DNA of 64,000 bases from SAR202-VII-2 sp965263165 (GTDB lineage: Bacteria; Chloroflexota; Dehalococcoidia; Lucifugimonadales; SAR202-VII-2), in assembly GCA_965263165.1 (NCBI GenBank), contig OZ253584.1:2914001-2978000 (forward strand). The letters are read 5' to 3'. The stretch's first letter is position 1; every line of letters starts with the position of its first letter. Position numbers and translations under genes: made by a program. Below the pieces are notes generated by a model. It had not been told where the DNA came from. It made no database searches and saw nothing but the letters and a program-made list of their open reading frames with translations. Of this stretch, positions 52,113 to 60,442 are shown piece after piece.

Positions 52113-53285
52113 TCAGTCCCTCGCCAGGACCATGGTGTGATGATTGGACACCCATCCCGCAATGGAGGTGGCTATCGCTAGCTCGGCATCAGGGACCTGG
52201 CGCTCCCCGGCCTCCCCTCTCAGTTGCAGCGACGCCTCGATCACTCTCCTCATACCTGCGAGGTGGGCAAACGACAGCAACCCGCCGTCCGTATTCACGG
52301 GGCAGCGGCCCTTGCCCAACTCCAACCCGCCGTCCAGGGCATATTGGCCTGCCTCGCCCTCTCCGCAGAGTCCTATGCCCTCAATCTGAAGCAGCAGGGC
52401 AATGCTGAAGCAGTCGTACAGTTCCGCCACGTCGATATCGTCGATGGTAACCCCCGCCATACCCAGGGCCGCCGCCGCCGAGTCCCGCACCCCGAAGCTG
52501 TGCAGCCGCGGCGCCTGGCTCACCATCCAATGCGTCGTCTTGCTCCCAACGCCCAGAACGCGGACAGGCCGCTGCCTCAGGTTCCTGGCCCTCTCCAACG
52601 TCGTCACCACGAAGGCCGCGCCCCCGTCGGTGATCACCGCGCAGTCTGGAACCCGCAGGGGCTCGGCCACCATACGCGCGCCGGGATAGTTCTCCCAAGT
52701 CAGAGGCTCCTGCCGGAAGGCCCCAGGCGTCATCGCCGCGTGCTTCCGCTCCGATATGCCCACCGCGGCGAACGACCCCTCCGGCGCGTTGTAGTCGTGA
52801 AGATAGCGCCGGGCCAGGAGCGCATAGTGGATGGGAGCAGGGATGCCGCCGTAGGGCTGCTCGTACTCGTCACCTATCATGGAGAACGAAGCAGGAAGCC
52901 CCGTGACGCCTCTCGAAGCGGTGTTGGCGCTCTCTCCGAACACGCACAGCGCCACCTCCGCCAGACCCGACTCGATGAGGCTTACGGCCTGCGTCAGCAG
53001 CGTCCCAGAGACGGAGCCGCCCGCCAACGTCATGGCAACGGGCGGGTCTACACCCATGTATTCGGCCAGGGACTCGGCGTTGAAGAAGGTCGGGCGCAAA
53101 AACGGACTCTGGCAGAGCCAGGCATCCACGTCGCCGGGTGACAGCCCCGCGTCGTCAAGGGCAAGGCGGGCGGCCTTCACCTGCAACTCCAACACCGAGT
53201 ACTGCGGCAGCCTGCCCACGTCAGTGTTGCCTATGCCGGCAATGGCCAGGGGTTTCGTAAAAGCCCTTCTGGAATGGGACGTCAT
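52113..53285 (-). CDS. Thiolase-like protein (SCP-x/lipid-transfer type)
   Basis: 390 residues. Thiolase fold: KPLAIAGIGNTDVGRLPQYS at the N-terminus, AELYDCFSIALLLQIEGIGL and NTDGGLLSFAHLAGMRRVIE at the C-terminus. The usual nucleophilic Cys (CASG-type) is replaced: the position reads TLAGGSVSGTLL. This is seen in the SCP-x/acetyltransferase-like branch that pairs with DUF35 proteins; such members may do a retro-aldol or condensation step rather than true thiolysis. It heads the group DUF35-acetone carboxylase gamma-alcohol dehydrogenase. Confidence 0.85.
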   Translation of the reverse strand: MTSHSRRAFTKPLAIAGIGNTDVGRLPQYSVLELQVKAARLALDDAGLSPGDVDAWLCQSPFLRPTFFNAESLAEYMGVDPPVAMTLAGGSVSGTLLTQAVSLIESGLAEVALCVFGESANTASRGVTGLPASFSMIGDEYEQPYGGIPAPIHYALLARRYLHDYNAPEGSFAAVGISERKHAAMTPGAFRQEPLTWENYPGARMVAEPLRVPDCAVITDGGAAFVVTTLERARNLRQRPVRVLGVGSKTTHWMVSQAPRLHSFGVRDSAAAALGMAGVTIDDIDVAELYDCFSIALLLQIEGIGLCGEGEAGQYALDGGLELGKGRCPVNTDGGLLSFAHLAGMRRVIEASLQLRGEAGERQVPDAELAIATSIAGWVSNHHTMVLARD

Positions 53286-53465
53286 TGTGGAGACCCAGCC
53301 TCCCTTTGCTGAGGCGTCATTATACGGTGCGCCACGGGGATGTCAAAGTCCTTTCCAGCGGGAGCCCCAGACTCGGATAGGGGGGTTCGCCCCGCGTCCG
53401 CCCTTCGCCAATCGTCCGCCCGAAGGCCTTAGGAAAAGGGCATCCGGCAGAGCCGGGGCCCCCGC

Positions 53466-54476
53466 TCATCCCATCTGGAACACCAGGAAGATCCCCGCCA
53501 CGTACAACGCTACGATGGCGGCGCTGCTCAGCGGCGCCGCCAGAGGCGAACGTCCCGCCCGGCGCAGCATCAGGATCTGCCCCATGCCCATGATAATCAG
53601 GGCGCAGGCGACTAAGCCCGCTGCCGTATGACTGCGATCCAAAGCGGCGAACACCGACCCCTTGGTGTAGGCGATGTCGGCAACACCCAGCGCGATCACG
53701 TTGAACGCGTTGCTTCCATAGATCCCCGCCAGGGCAAGATCCGGCGCCCCAATACGCAACGCCGTAGCGGTGGCGACCATCTCAGGCAGCGTGGTGACAA
53801 TGGACACCAGCAAGACACCCACGAAGCTCTGGGACAGCCCGGACTCCGTGGCGATGCCCTCCGCCGCGTTCGCCAGTAGCGGAGCCGATAGGAAAATCGC
53901 TGTCGCGCAGGCCAGGAAGACCAGCACTCCCCACCGGAGCGAGTGCCCGGCTTCCTCTTCGTCCGCCTCATAGGCGTCATCCTGTCCGGACGAAGCGTTC
54001 TTCAGCACCCAGGAACCCGCCACATAGAAGAGGATGAGCAGCGGCCCGGCTATGTTGACCCCCACCTCCACGTCCAGCCGGACAATGGCGAAAACAGTAG
54101 CAGCGCCGGTCATGGCGAGGGCCAGAAAGGCCACCGTCACCTGCTGCGGCAGGATCGACTGAAAGAGATGCCGGCCCCCCAGCAGAAGGGCCATGGCGGA
54201 AAGGGTCGCCATGTTCAACATGTTGGCCCCGAATATGTTGCCCGCCGCCAGCGACGGAGCGTCGATGCGCACCGCCGTCACGTTGGTCACCAACTCCGGC
54301 AGCGAGGTCGCGCCGGCCAGGAGAAGGGTCCCCGCCCAGAGACGCCCCAGCGGCGTCCTCAGAGCGATTACGTCCCCAGACTTCGCCAAAAAAGCCGCGG
54401 CGCCAACGACCACCGCGGCGGCAACGGCAAACAGCCCAATGTAGCCGCCCAGCGACAGATTGAGGGAAAGGTCCAT
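53466..54476 (-). CDS. Sodium/calcium exchanger family (CaCA) membrane protein
   Basis: 336 residues, about 10 membrane helices in two inverted halves. Each half has the alpha-repeat: GATSLPELVTNVTAVRIDAP and later IVTTLPEMVATATALRIGAP, with the ion-binding Glu in LPEL/LPEM, followed by GNIFGANMLN and AGIYGSNAFN. It would export Ca2+ in exchange for Na+ or H+. An acidic loop (QDDAYEADEEEAGHS) lies between the halves. Its own transcript starts after the trmD terminator. Confidence 0.92.
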   Translation of the reverse strand: MDLSLNLSLGGYIGLFAVAAAVVVGAAAFLAKSGDVIALRTPLGRLWAGTLLLAGATSLPELVTNVTAVRIDAPSLAAGNIFGANMLNMATLSAMALLLGGRHLFQSILPQQVTVAFLALAMTGAATVFAIVRLDVEVGVNIAGPLLILFYVAGSWVLKNASSGQDDAYEADEEEAGHSLRWGVLVFLACATAIFLSAPLLANAAEGIATESGLSQSFVGVLLVSIVTTLPEMVATATALRIGAPDLALAGIYGSNAFNVIALGVADIAYTKGSVFAALDRSHTAAGLVACALIIMGMGQILMLRRAGRSPLAAPLSSAAIVALYVAGIFLVFQMG

Positions 54477-54510
54477 ATGAGTCCTTCAGCCTACGTTACC
54501 AATACAACAA

Positions 54511-54534
54511 CAGGCGGGCCGAACGGCCCGCCTG
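54511..54534. terminator. Hairpin terminator after trmD
   Basis: CAGGCGGGCCG-AA-CGGCCCGCCTG, a perfect 11-bp stem, lies between the trmD stop and the CaCA start. Confidence 0.75.
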
Positions 54535-54671
54535 ACCGGACACACCACGCTTTGGAAGCGTACTGGAAACGCGCCCCAAGCGGAAGAAACGCCATCGAAG
54601 CAAGCCGGGGAACGCCCGGGAGGGTTCCGTCAACGCCATCCCACCGGTCCCTGCCCAGAGCGGAGTCAACC

Positions 54672-55451
54672 CTATTCCGCTGTTCCCGCAGGACCAACAT
54701 ACCCATGCCCGGCCAGAAACGCCAAGTCCTCTTTGCCAAGGCAGGCGCGGGCCAGCAGGTCGGGACGACGGAGCAACGTCCGCAGCAGCGACTGCTCACG
54801 CCGCCACCGGTCCACCTCGCCGTGATTGCCGGACAGCAGGATCTCCGGAACGTCCCACCCCTGAAACGAGCGCGGCCGGGTGTACTGCTGGTGCTGGAGC
54901 AGACCCGAGCTGTGCGAGTCCTGCGCCACGCTCCGGGGGTCGCCGACAACGCCAGGCTGCAGCCTGGCCACGGCATCAATGATTACGACCGCGGCGGCCT
55001 CGCCGCCGGTCACCACGAAATCACCCAGGCTGATCTCGTCAGTAGCCACGCGCTCCCGCACTCGCTCGTCCACGCCCTCGTAGTGGCCGCAGATCAAGAC
55101 AATGTCCCCGTGGGCGGCAAGCTCCTCAGCGACGCTCTGGTTGAATAGGCGGCCCTGGGGACTCAGCAGAATCACCGGCGTCGCCGAGGCCGCCCCTTGC
55201 GATTCCTCCAGAGCGATGACTTGGCGCACGGCCTCCACGCCCCTGGCCAGCGGCGCCACCTTCATCAGCATTCCGCTGCCTCCGCCGAACAGGTAGTCAT
55301 CAGTGGTGCGGTGGCGGTCGTCGGTGTAGTTGCGAATGTCATACAGCCGCACATCGAGGATGCCGCCGGCCACGGCGCGGCCAAGTATGCTGGTCTGTAA
55401 AGGGCTATCGAAAAAGCCGGGGAACAGCGTCAGAAGGTGGAAACGCATCAT
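54672..55451 (-). CDS. trmD: tRNA (guanine37-N1)-methyltransferase TrmD
   Basis: 259 residues from ATG 55451 (or the next codon, also ATG). Family landmarks: RFHLLTLFPGFFDSPLQTSI, DIRNYTDDRHRTTDDYLFGG, the deep trefoil-knot SAM site VILLSPQGRLFNQ and ILICGHYEGVDERV-like stretch (here VLICGHYEGVDERV), and ISLGDFVVTGGE. TrmD methylates G37 in tRNAs reading C-starting codons and prevents frameshifting. It starts 5 bp after the mogA stop, so the two are co-transcribed; rpsP and rimM are not adjacent. Confidence 0.96.
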   Translation of the reverse strand: MMRFHLLTLFPGFFDSPLQTSILGRAVAGGILDVRLYDIRNYTDDRHRTTDDYLFGGGSGMLMKVAPLARGVEAVRQVIALEESQGAASATPVILLSPQGRLFNQSVAEELAAHGDIVLICGHYEGVDERVRERVATDEISLGDFVVTGGEAAAVVIIDAVARLQPGVVGDPRSVAQDSHSSGLLQHQQYTRPRSFQGWDVPEILLSGNHGEVDRWRREQSLLRTLLRRPDLLARACLGKEDLAFLAGHGYVGPAGTAE

Positions 55452-55456
55452 GCGCC

Positions 55457-55954
55457 CTAGTGGCGATGGTGTTTGGGGTGAGCCTCGCCCGCGATAATCT
55501 CCGCGGCGTGATGAAGCACGGGTTTCACCACCCCCAGGCACTGGCGCACCCCATTGGGACTACCCGGCAGGTTCACGATGAGGGTCTGGCCCCGCACGCC
55601 CGCCACGGCGCGGCTGATCATGGCCATCCGCGTATGCTGCAAAGACTCCGAGCGCATTGTCTCGGCGATGCCCGGCGCCTCCCGCTCGATAACGCCCAGC
55701 GTCGCCTCCGGGGTCAGGTCGTAGGGGCCAAGGCCCGTCCCGCCGGTCGTGAGGATCACATTGAGCTTGTCCTCATCCGACCAGCGATTCAGCCGTTCCT
55801 GGATAGCGGCAAAGTCGTCAGAGACGATCTCGTAGCGCCGAACGACGAAGTCCTCGCCGGCCAGGTCCTCCTTGATGGCCTCGCCGCTCGCGTCGGCCTG
55901 CTCCCCCCTGAAACCTCTGGTGCTAATAGTCAGCACGCCTACGGTGACAGCCAC
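55457..55954 (-). CDS. Molybdenum cofactor biosynthesis protein MogA/MoaB
   Basis: 165 residues from GTG 55954, which has GGGAGG shortly upstream; ATG 55981 is a possible alternative. The MogA/MoaB fold is clear: VGVLTISTRG, VILTTGGTGLGPYDLTPEAT, and LIVNLPGSPNGVRQCL near the C-terminus. It adenylylates molybdopterin before metal insertion. The C-terminus is His-rich (EAHPKHHRH), which may bind metal. It is the first gene of a unit with trmD. Confidence 0.92.
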   Translation of the reverse strand: MAVTVGVLTISTRGFRGEQADASGEAIKEDLAGEDFVVRRYEIVSDDFAAIQERLNRWSDEDKLNVILTTGGTGLGPYDLTPEATLGVIEREAPGIAETMRSESLQHTRMAMISRAVAGVRGQTLIVNLPGSPNGVRQCLGVVKPVLHHAAEIIAGEAHPKHHRH

Positions 55955-56142
55955 TGTACCTCCCGTGAATGCTCCACTCATTTTCCCAATTTCCGCCATC
56001 CAAACCCAGCTTGCAGCGTAGCCATTGCGGCGTTGGCTGTGCGCTACTTGATTCACAACATATGTACGAAACAAGCGTTCTGAACACCGCAAAAAGCTCA
56101 CAAACTGGGCGAAATACCCTCTTTTTCGCGCGGTTAAAGGGC

Positions 56143-56171
56143 TTGACTTGCCCAACATCCCCTGGTAAAGT
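56143..56171 (+). promoter_or_regulatory. Sigma-70 promoter of the division cluster
   Basis: TTGACT (56143-56148), 17-nt spacer, TAAAGT (56166-56171), about 57 bp before the mraZ ATG. It matches the housekeeping consensus well. Confidence 0.75.
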
Positions 56172-56227
56172 CAGGCGATGTTAGGCAAATTTAGACGAGG
56201 AAAGGGTTCAACAGGAGAATCCCTTCT

Positions 56228-56617
56228 ATGTTCTCCGGCAACCAGACCTATAAGGTTGACGCTCAGGGTAGACTCCCTATCCCTCCTCGCTGGCGCACCA
56301 GCTTCGCCGGCGTGGCCAAAGTCACCCGCGGCGAAGAGAGGCGCTGCCTCTACATCTATACCGTCCCCGACTGGGAGGGTCGCGCCAACAGCATCAATAG
56401 CCGTGAAGACTCCCCGGCCAAGGACAACGCGATGTATCGCTTCTTCGGCTTCACGGAGGAACTCGACATCGACAAACAGGGCCGGATTCAACTCCCACAG
56501 ATATATCGAAGCTACGCGCATCTTACCACAGACGCCGTAGTCGTCGGAATGTTCGACCACCTGGAGATTTGGGCCCCAGACGGCTGGGCCACCCTGGTGG
56601 AAACCCTGGAACCCTAG
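56228..56617 (+). CDS. mraZ: Transcriptional regulator MraZ
   Basis: 129 residues from ATG with AGGAGA upstream. Two AbrB-like swapped-hairpin halves each show the motif DxxGR: VDAQGRLPIPPRWR and IDKQGRIQLPQIYRS. MraZ forms ring oligomers and usually represses its own dcw operon by binding repeats in the promoter. Such TGGG-type repeats are not obvious here. It is the first gene of mraZ-rsmH-ftsA-ftsZ. Confidence 0.94.
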   Translation: MFSGNQTYKVDAQGRLPIPPRWRTSFAGVAKVTRGEERRCLYIYTVPDWEGRANSINSREDSPAKDNAMYRFFGFTEELDIDKQGRIQLPQIYRSYAHLTTDAVVVGMFDHLEIWAPDGWATLVETLEP

Positions 56618-56665
56618 GGCTCGACGAAAGAAAACGAACGGGGGAGGTGCGGAAAAGGGACTGCC

Positions 56666-57604
56666 GTGACGGCCAACGACCTCGTGATCTATCACACACC
56701 GGTAATGGTCCGCGAGGTCATCCATTACCTTCAGGTCCGGCCCGGCGGCGTATACGGCGATCTTACCTGTGGCGAGGGTGGGCATTCTCTGGCCATCCTG
56801 GAGGCGGCAGCGCCAGACGGCCGGCTCCTCTGCCTTGATGCCGACCCTGACATGCTGGCGGCGGCCGCCTGGAGGCTTCAGTCCCTCGCCAACTCCATAA
56901 CACTCGCCAACAGCAATTTCGCCCATAGCAGGGAGGCAGCCGGGGAACGCGGCCTGGATACATTCGACGGCCTGCTCATGGACCTTGGCATAAGCAGCAG
57001 ACATCTGGAGATCAAAAGCAAAGGTTTCTCCTTCCTGGATGGCCCTCTAGACTCAAGGCTGAACCCTCGACAGGAATTGACAGCGGAAGAGATTGTGAAC
57101 ACCTACGACGAAAAGGAGTTGGCCGGGATCTTCGCCGCCTACGGCGAGGAGCCCAGGGCGCGCCACATTGCAGCGGCCATCGTCCAGAGCCGGCCCATCG
57201 CCACCGCCCCAGAGCTTGCGGAGGTCGTGTCCAAGGCGGCGGGAGGCAGGAAGAGCCGGTCGCATCTCCACCCCGCAACCCGCGTGTTCCAAGCCCTCAG
57301 GTACGCAGTCAACGACGAGGTGGAGAACGTAAGATCAGGACTTGAGCAGGCCGTCGGCCTGCTGGCGCCGACAGGGAGGCTTGTCGTCTTGGCCTATGAA
57401 TCGCTGACGGACCGCGAGGTCAAGACATTCTTCAAGCGGGAATCTACCGGCTGCGTGTGTCCACCACAGGTTGTGGAATGTCAGTGCGGCCACAAGGCAA
57501 CCCTCCGGCTTGTTAGCCGCAGAGTTGTCACTCCATCCCAAGAGGAGGTTAGGACCAACCCCCGCTCACGAAGTGCTCGGCTCCGAGTGGTGGAGCGCCT
57601 CTGA
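56666..57604 (+). CDS. rsmH: 16S rRNA (cytosine1402-N4)-methyltransferase RsmH
   Basis: 312 residues from GTG 56666 with AAAAGGGA upstream. Typical order: YHTPVMVREVIHYL, GVYGDLTCGEGGHSLAIL (SAM-binding motif I), FDGLLMDLGISSRHLE, FSFLDGPLDSRLNP, RHIAAAIVQSRP, THLHPATRVFQALR-type (here SHLHPATRVFQALRYAVNDE), and the C-terminal GRLVVLAYESLTDREVK. It methylates C1402 in the ribosomal decoding centre. The canonical ftsL/ftsI and mur genes that usually follow are missing. Confidence 0.95.
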   Translation: MTANDLVIYHTPVMVREVIHYLQVRPGGVYGDLTCGEGGHSLAILEAAAPDGRLLCLDADPDMLAAAAWRLQSLANSITLANSNFAHSREAAGERGLDTFDGLLMDLGISSRHLEIKSKGFSFLDGPLDSRLNPRQELTAEEIVNTYDEKELAGIFAAYGEEPRARHIAAAIVQSRPIATAPELAEVVSKAAGGRKSRSHLHPATRVFQALRYAVNDEVENVRSGLEQAVGLLAPTGRLVVLAYESLTDREVKTFFKRESTGCVCPPQVVECQCGHKATLRLVSRRVVTPSQEEVRTNPRSRSARLRVVERL

Positions 57605-57846
57605 GCGGGCTAGAGAACCTGTTCCCGATGCGCGCAGGGCGACGCGGGCGAGAGGCCAGGGCACAGCAATATTTTGTATTGCCCTGGTTGTGGTAAACTA
57701 CATTATCCACATCTACCTGGTGCGGTCGAACCCCCCCTGCGACACGGCGCCTCCTCGCGTCGGCCTGCGGGCGTCGGGAGCAGTTCGCGGTTCTACATCC
57801 TTCAGGGCTTCGTATCCTCGGAGCTTCTGACCCGGAGGCGTCACTC

Positions 57847-59145
57847 TTGACGATGCGGAATCATCAGCCGCTACTGGCTATTGATGTGGGCACCCACAAG
57901 GTGTGTGCCGCCATCGGCGTTGTGGGCCTAGCCGGAGGCGTCGAAGTCCTGGGTGTCGGCTACCAGGCGTCCAGCGGACTGCGCAAGGGCACGGTCATCA
58001 ATACGCATGAGGCATCCCCGGTCATCAGGCGCGCTGTTCTCCAGGCCGAGGAAATGGCGGGCGTGAGGGTCGGCGAGGCGATGGTGGGAGTCACCGGCAG
58101 CCACGTCAAGTCCAGGAACCTGACCACTGTTTGGGACCACCGGGATGCCGACGCCCCCATCTCTGCCGCCGGCCTAGAAGAAATCCTGGAGCAAAGTCAC
58201 GCGATACCCCCAGAAGAGGGCGAGATTCTCCTGCACGCGATTCCGCGCAGCTACATCCTCGACGGCGAAGCGCGAATCCGGTACCCGGTGGGGATGTTCG
58301 TCAGCTCCATGCGGGTGGAGACGCACCTGATCACCGCGCATCGTTCCCACATCAGCAACCTCGTTGAAGCGGTGGAGCGGGCCGGTGTCAAAATACAGGA
58401 ACTGGTGCTGGAGCCCATCGCATCCAGCGAGGCCGTGACCACGGCCGACGAGCGCGAGTTGAGTTGCGTTCTGGTGGACATTGGCGGCGGAACCTCGGAC
58501 CTGGTCATCTTCAAGGAAGGCTCCATCTGGTACACGGCGGTCATCCCTATCGGCGGCGACAACTTCACCACAGATCTGTCCATTGGACTAAAGACCTCTA
58601 TCCAAGACGCGGAGACCTTCAAACTCTCCCACGGGAACGCCCTGCCCGACCATATCCGCGAAGACGATGTCTACCAACTCGCCTATAGCGGCACGGACGA
58701 TCTGCACGAAGTCTCCCGCCTGTACGCCGCGCAGCTCCTCAACGACCGTTCTTTGGACCTTATCCACTACATCGCCCATCACATCAGAGAAGCCGGTCTT
58801 CCGGCGACTCCCCATGCGGGAGTCGTGCTCTCCGGTGGCGCCTCAAAGCTGTCGGGACTCCTCGAACTGGCATCGGAACATTTGCCCGGGCCTGTGCGGA
58901 TTGGCCATCCTGAGGGGTTGTCCGGAAGGACGGAATCCCTCCGGGGTCCCCAATACGCCACCGTGACCGGCATCCTCATGTGGGCGGCGCGGCACCAGAG
59001 GCCAGGTCGCTGGCATAAAGAAGGGCTTGCGGGGTTCAAGAAGCTCTTCAGCAGGTTCACCGCCGCAAAGGAACCGGAGTTCACGCTGCGCAATCCTCAG
59101 CAGATTTCCACACAACGCGTTCCTCGACGGTTCCATCGAAGCTAA
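57847..59145 (+). CDS. ftsA: Cell division protein FtsA
   Basis: 432 residues. Actin-like ATPase: phosphate-1 AIDVGTHKVCAAIG, the SHI/SEDS-binding 1C domain region (VGVTGSHVKSRN), phosphate-2 VLVDIGGGTSDLVIF, and adenosine site VVLSGGASKLSGLLELA. Near the C-terminus GLAGFKKLFSRFTAAK can form the amphipathic membrane helix, followed by about 30 more residues. FtsA tethers FtsZ filaments to the membrane. A 240-bp gap separates it from rsmH, and ftsZ follows 17 bp later. Confidence 0.94.
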   Translation: MTMRNHQPLLAIDVGTHKVCAAIGVVGLAGGVEVLGVGYQASSGLRKGTVINTHEASPVIRRAVLQAEEMAGVRVGEAMVGVTGSHVKSRNLTTVWDHRDADAPISAAGLEEILEQSHAIPPEEGEILLHAIPRSYILDGEARIRYPVGMFVSSMRVETHLITAHRSHISNLVEAVERAGVKIQELVLEPIASSEAVTTADERELSCVLVDIGGGTSDLVIFKEGSIWYTAVIPIGGDNFTTDLSIGLKTSIQDAETFKLSHGNALPDHIREDDVYQLAYSGTDDLHEVSRLYAAQLLNDRSLDLIHYIAHHIREAGLPATPHAGVVLSGGASKLSGLLELASEHLPGPVRIGHPEGLSGRTESLRGPQYATVTGILMWAARHQRPGRWHKEGLAGFKKLFSRFTAAKEPEFTLRNPQQISTQRVPRRFHRS

Positions 59146-59162
59146 AAGGGAAGGAGGATCTC

Positions 59163-60245
59163 ATGTACGGACAAGAAATCGACGGCATGGTCAAGATTAT
59201 CGTTGTGGGCGTGGGGGGAGGCGGCAGCAACGCCGTATCCCGCATGTTCCAAAGCACGGTGCACGGCGTCGAGTACAACGTGGTCAACACCGACGCACAG
59301 GCGCTCATTCGCTCGGATGTGGCGCACAAAATCCGCATCGGAGACCAGGTCACCCGAGGTCTCGGCGTGGGTGGCGACCCCGCGCGGGGGCTTGAAGCCG
59401 CCGAAGAGAGCAACGAGGAGCTTCAACAGGCCCTTGCCGGCGCAGACATGGTATTCGTGGCCGCCGGCATGGGCGGCGGCACCGGCACCGGCGCAGCACC
59501 CCACGTCGCCGGGATCGCTCGTGCGTCCGGCGCGCTGACCATCGGCGTTGTCACGAAGCCCTTCCGGTTCGAGGGCTCCAAGCGCTCGAGGATTGCAGAG
59601 GCAGGCATTGAAGACCTCAAAGGCAAGGTGGATACCCTTATTGTCATCCCCAACGAGCGCCTTCTTGCTCTATCAGACGAGGAAGTAACGGTGCAGGCTG
59701 CCTTTTCCATGGCGGACGACGTTCTCCGCCAGGGAGTGCAGGCCATCGCCGAGTTGGTGACCATTCCCGGCGAGATCAACTTGGACTTTGCGGACATCAA
59801 GGCCGTTATGACCGACGCTGGTCCCGCGTGGATGGCCATTGGCCACGCCTCCGGCAACGACCGAGCCGTTGAAGCCGCCCGCGCCGCCGCCGCCAGCCCC
59901 TTGCTCGACTCTTCCATAGACGGGGCTCGGTCGATCCTGCTCAATGTTACCGGTGGCACTGACCTCAAGCTCCACGAGGTCGAGCAGGCCGCCAACCACA
60001 TCCGCGGTCTGTGCGCTTGCGATGCGGAAGTTATCTTCGGTATGGTCACGGACCCGAAGATGGAAGACGAGGTTCGCGTTACCCTCGTGGCCACCGGCTT
60101 CCCAATGGTCGACGATGAACTGCCAGAGGAAGACCAACTGGGCGAAGACCTGCTTTTCCCACAAATGGACGACGAAGCGCAGTTGGATCTTCCTCCGTTC
60201 CTGCGACGCGCCGGGGCGTTCAACTCCTCCCACAAGCTCGCGTGA
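59163..60245 (+). CDS. ftsZ: Cell division protein FtsZ
   Basis: 360 residues, ATG after GGAAGGAGG. Tubulin-like GTPase: KIIVVGVGGGGSNAVSRM, the signature GGGTGTGAAP, T6/T7 loop residues (IKAVMTDAGPAWMAIG, with NLDFAD before it). The C-terminal tail ends DLPPFLRRAGAF, the conserved peptide that binds FtsA and other partners. FtsZ polymerises into the Z ring. The linker is short. The coupled ftsA indicates a functional ring attachment. Confidence 0.97.
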   Translation: MYGQEIDGMVKIIVVGVGGGGSNAVSRMFQSTVHGVEYNVVNTDAQALIRSDVAHKIRIGDQVTRGLGVGGDPARGLEAAEESNEELQQALAGADMVFVAAGMGGGTGTGAAPHVAGIARASGALTIGVVTKPFRFEGSKRSRIAEAGIEDLKGKVDTLIVIPNERLLALSDEEVTVQAAFSMADDVLRQGVQAIAELVTIPGEINLDFADIKAVMTDAGPAWMAIGHASGNDRAVEAARAAAASPLLDSSIDGARSILLNVTGGTDLKLHEVEQAANHIRGLCACDAEVIFGMVTDPKMEDEVRVTLVATGFPMVDDELPEEDQLGEDLLFPQMDDEAQLDLPPFLRRAGAFNSSHKLA

Positions 60246-60312
60246 ACGCCGGTTCCACGAGGTTGCAGCAGTAGAACATTCCTCCCCGTTCCTCCCCTGG
60301 GTGTGCACAGGG

Positions 60313-60336
60313 CCCCCGGCTTGCGCCGGGGGTCTT
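60313..60336 (+). terminator. Terminator of the division cluster
   Basis: CCCCCGGC-TTGC-GCCGGGGG followed by TCTTGT, about 70 bp beyond the ftsZ stop. Confidence 0.8.
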
Positions 60337-60442
60337 GTGCGTTTGTGGCGCTGCCGGGCGTCCTTTGCCTCATCGCCCACGCCAGCCACAGAGGGGTTGT
60401 GTGCCCCTCCACCTCCGCCGGTTACCGCAGCAGGCGTCGCAG

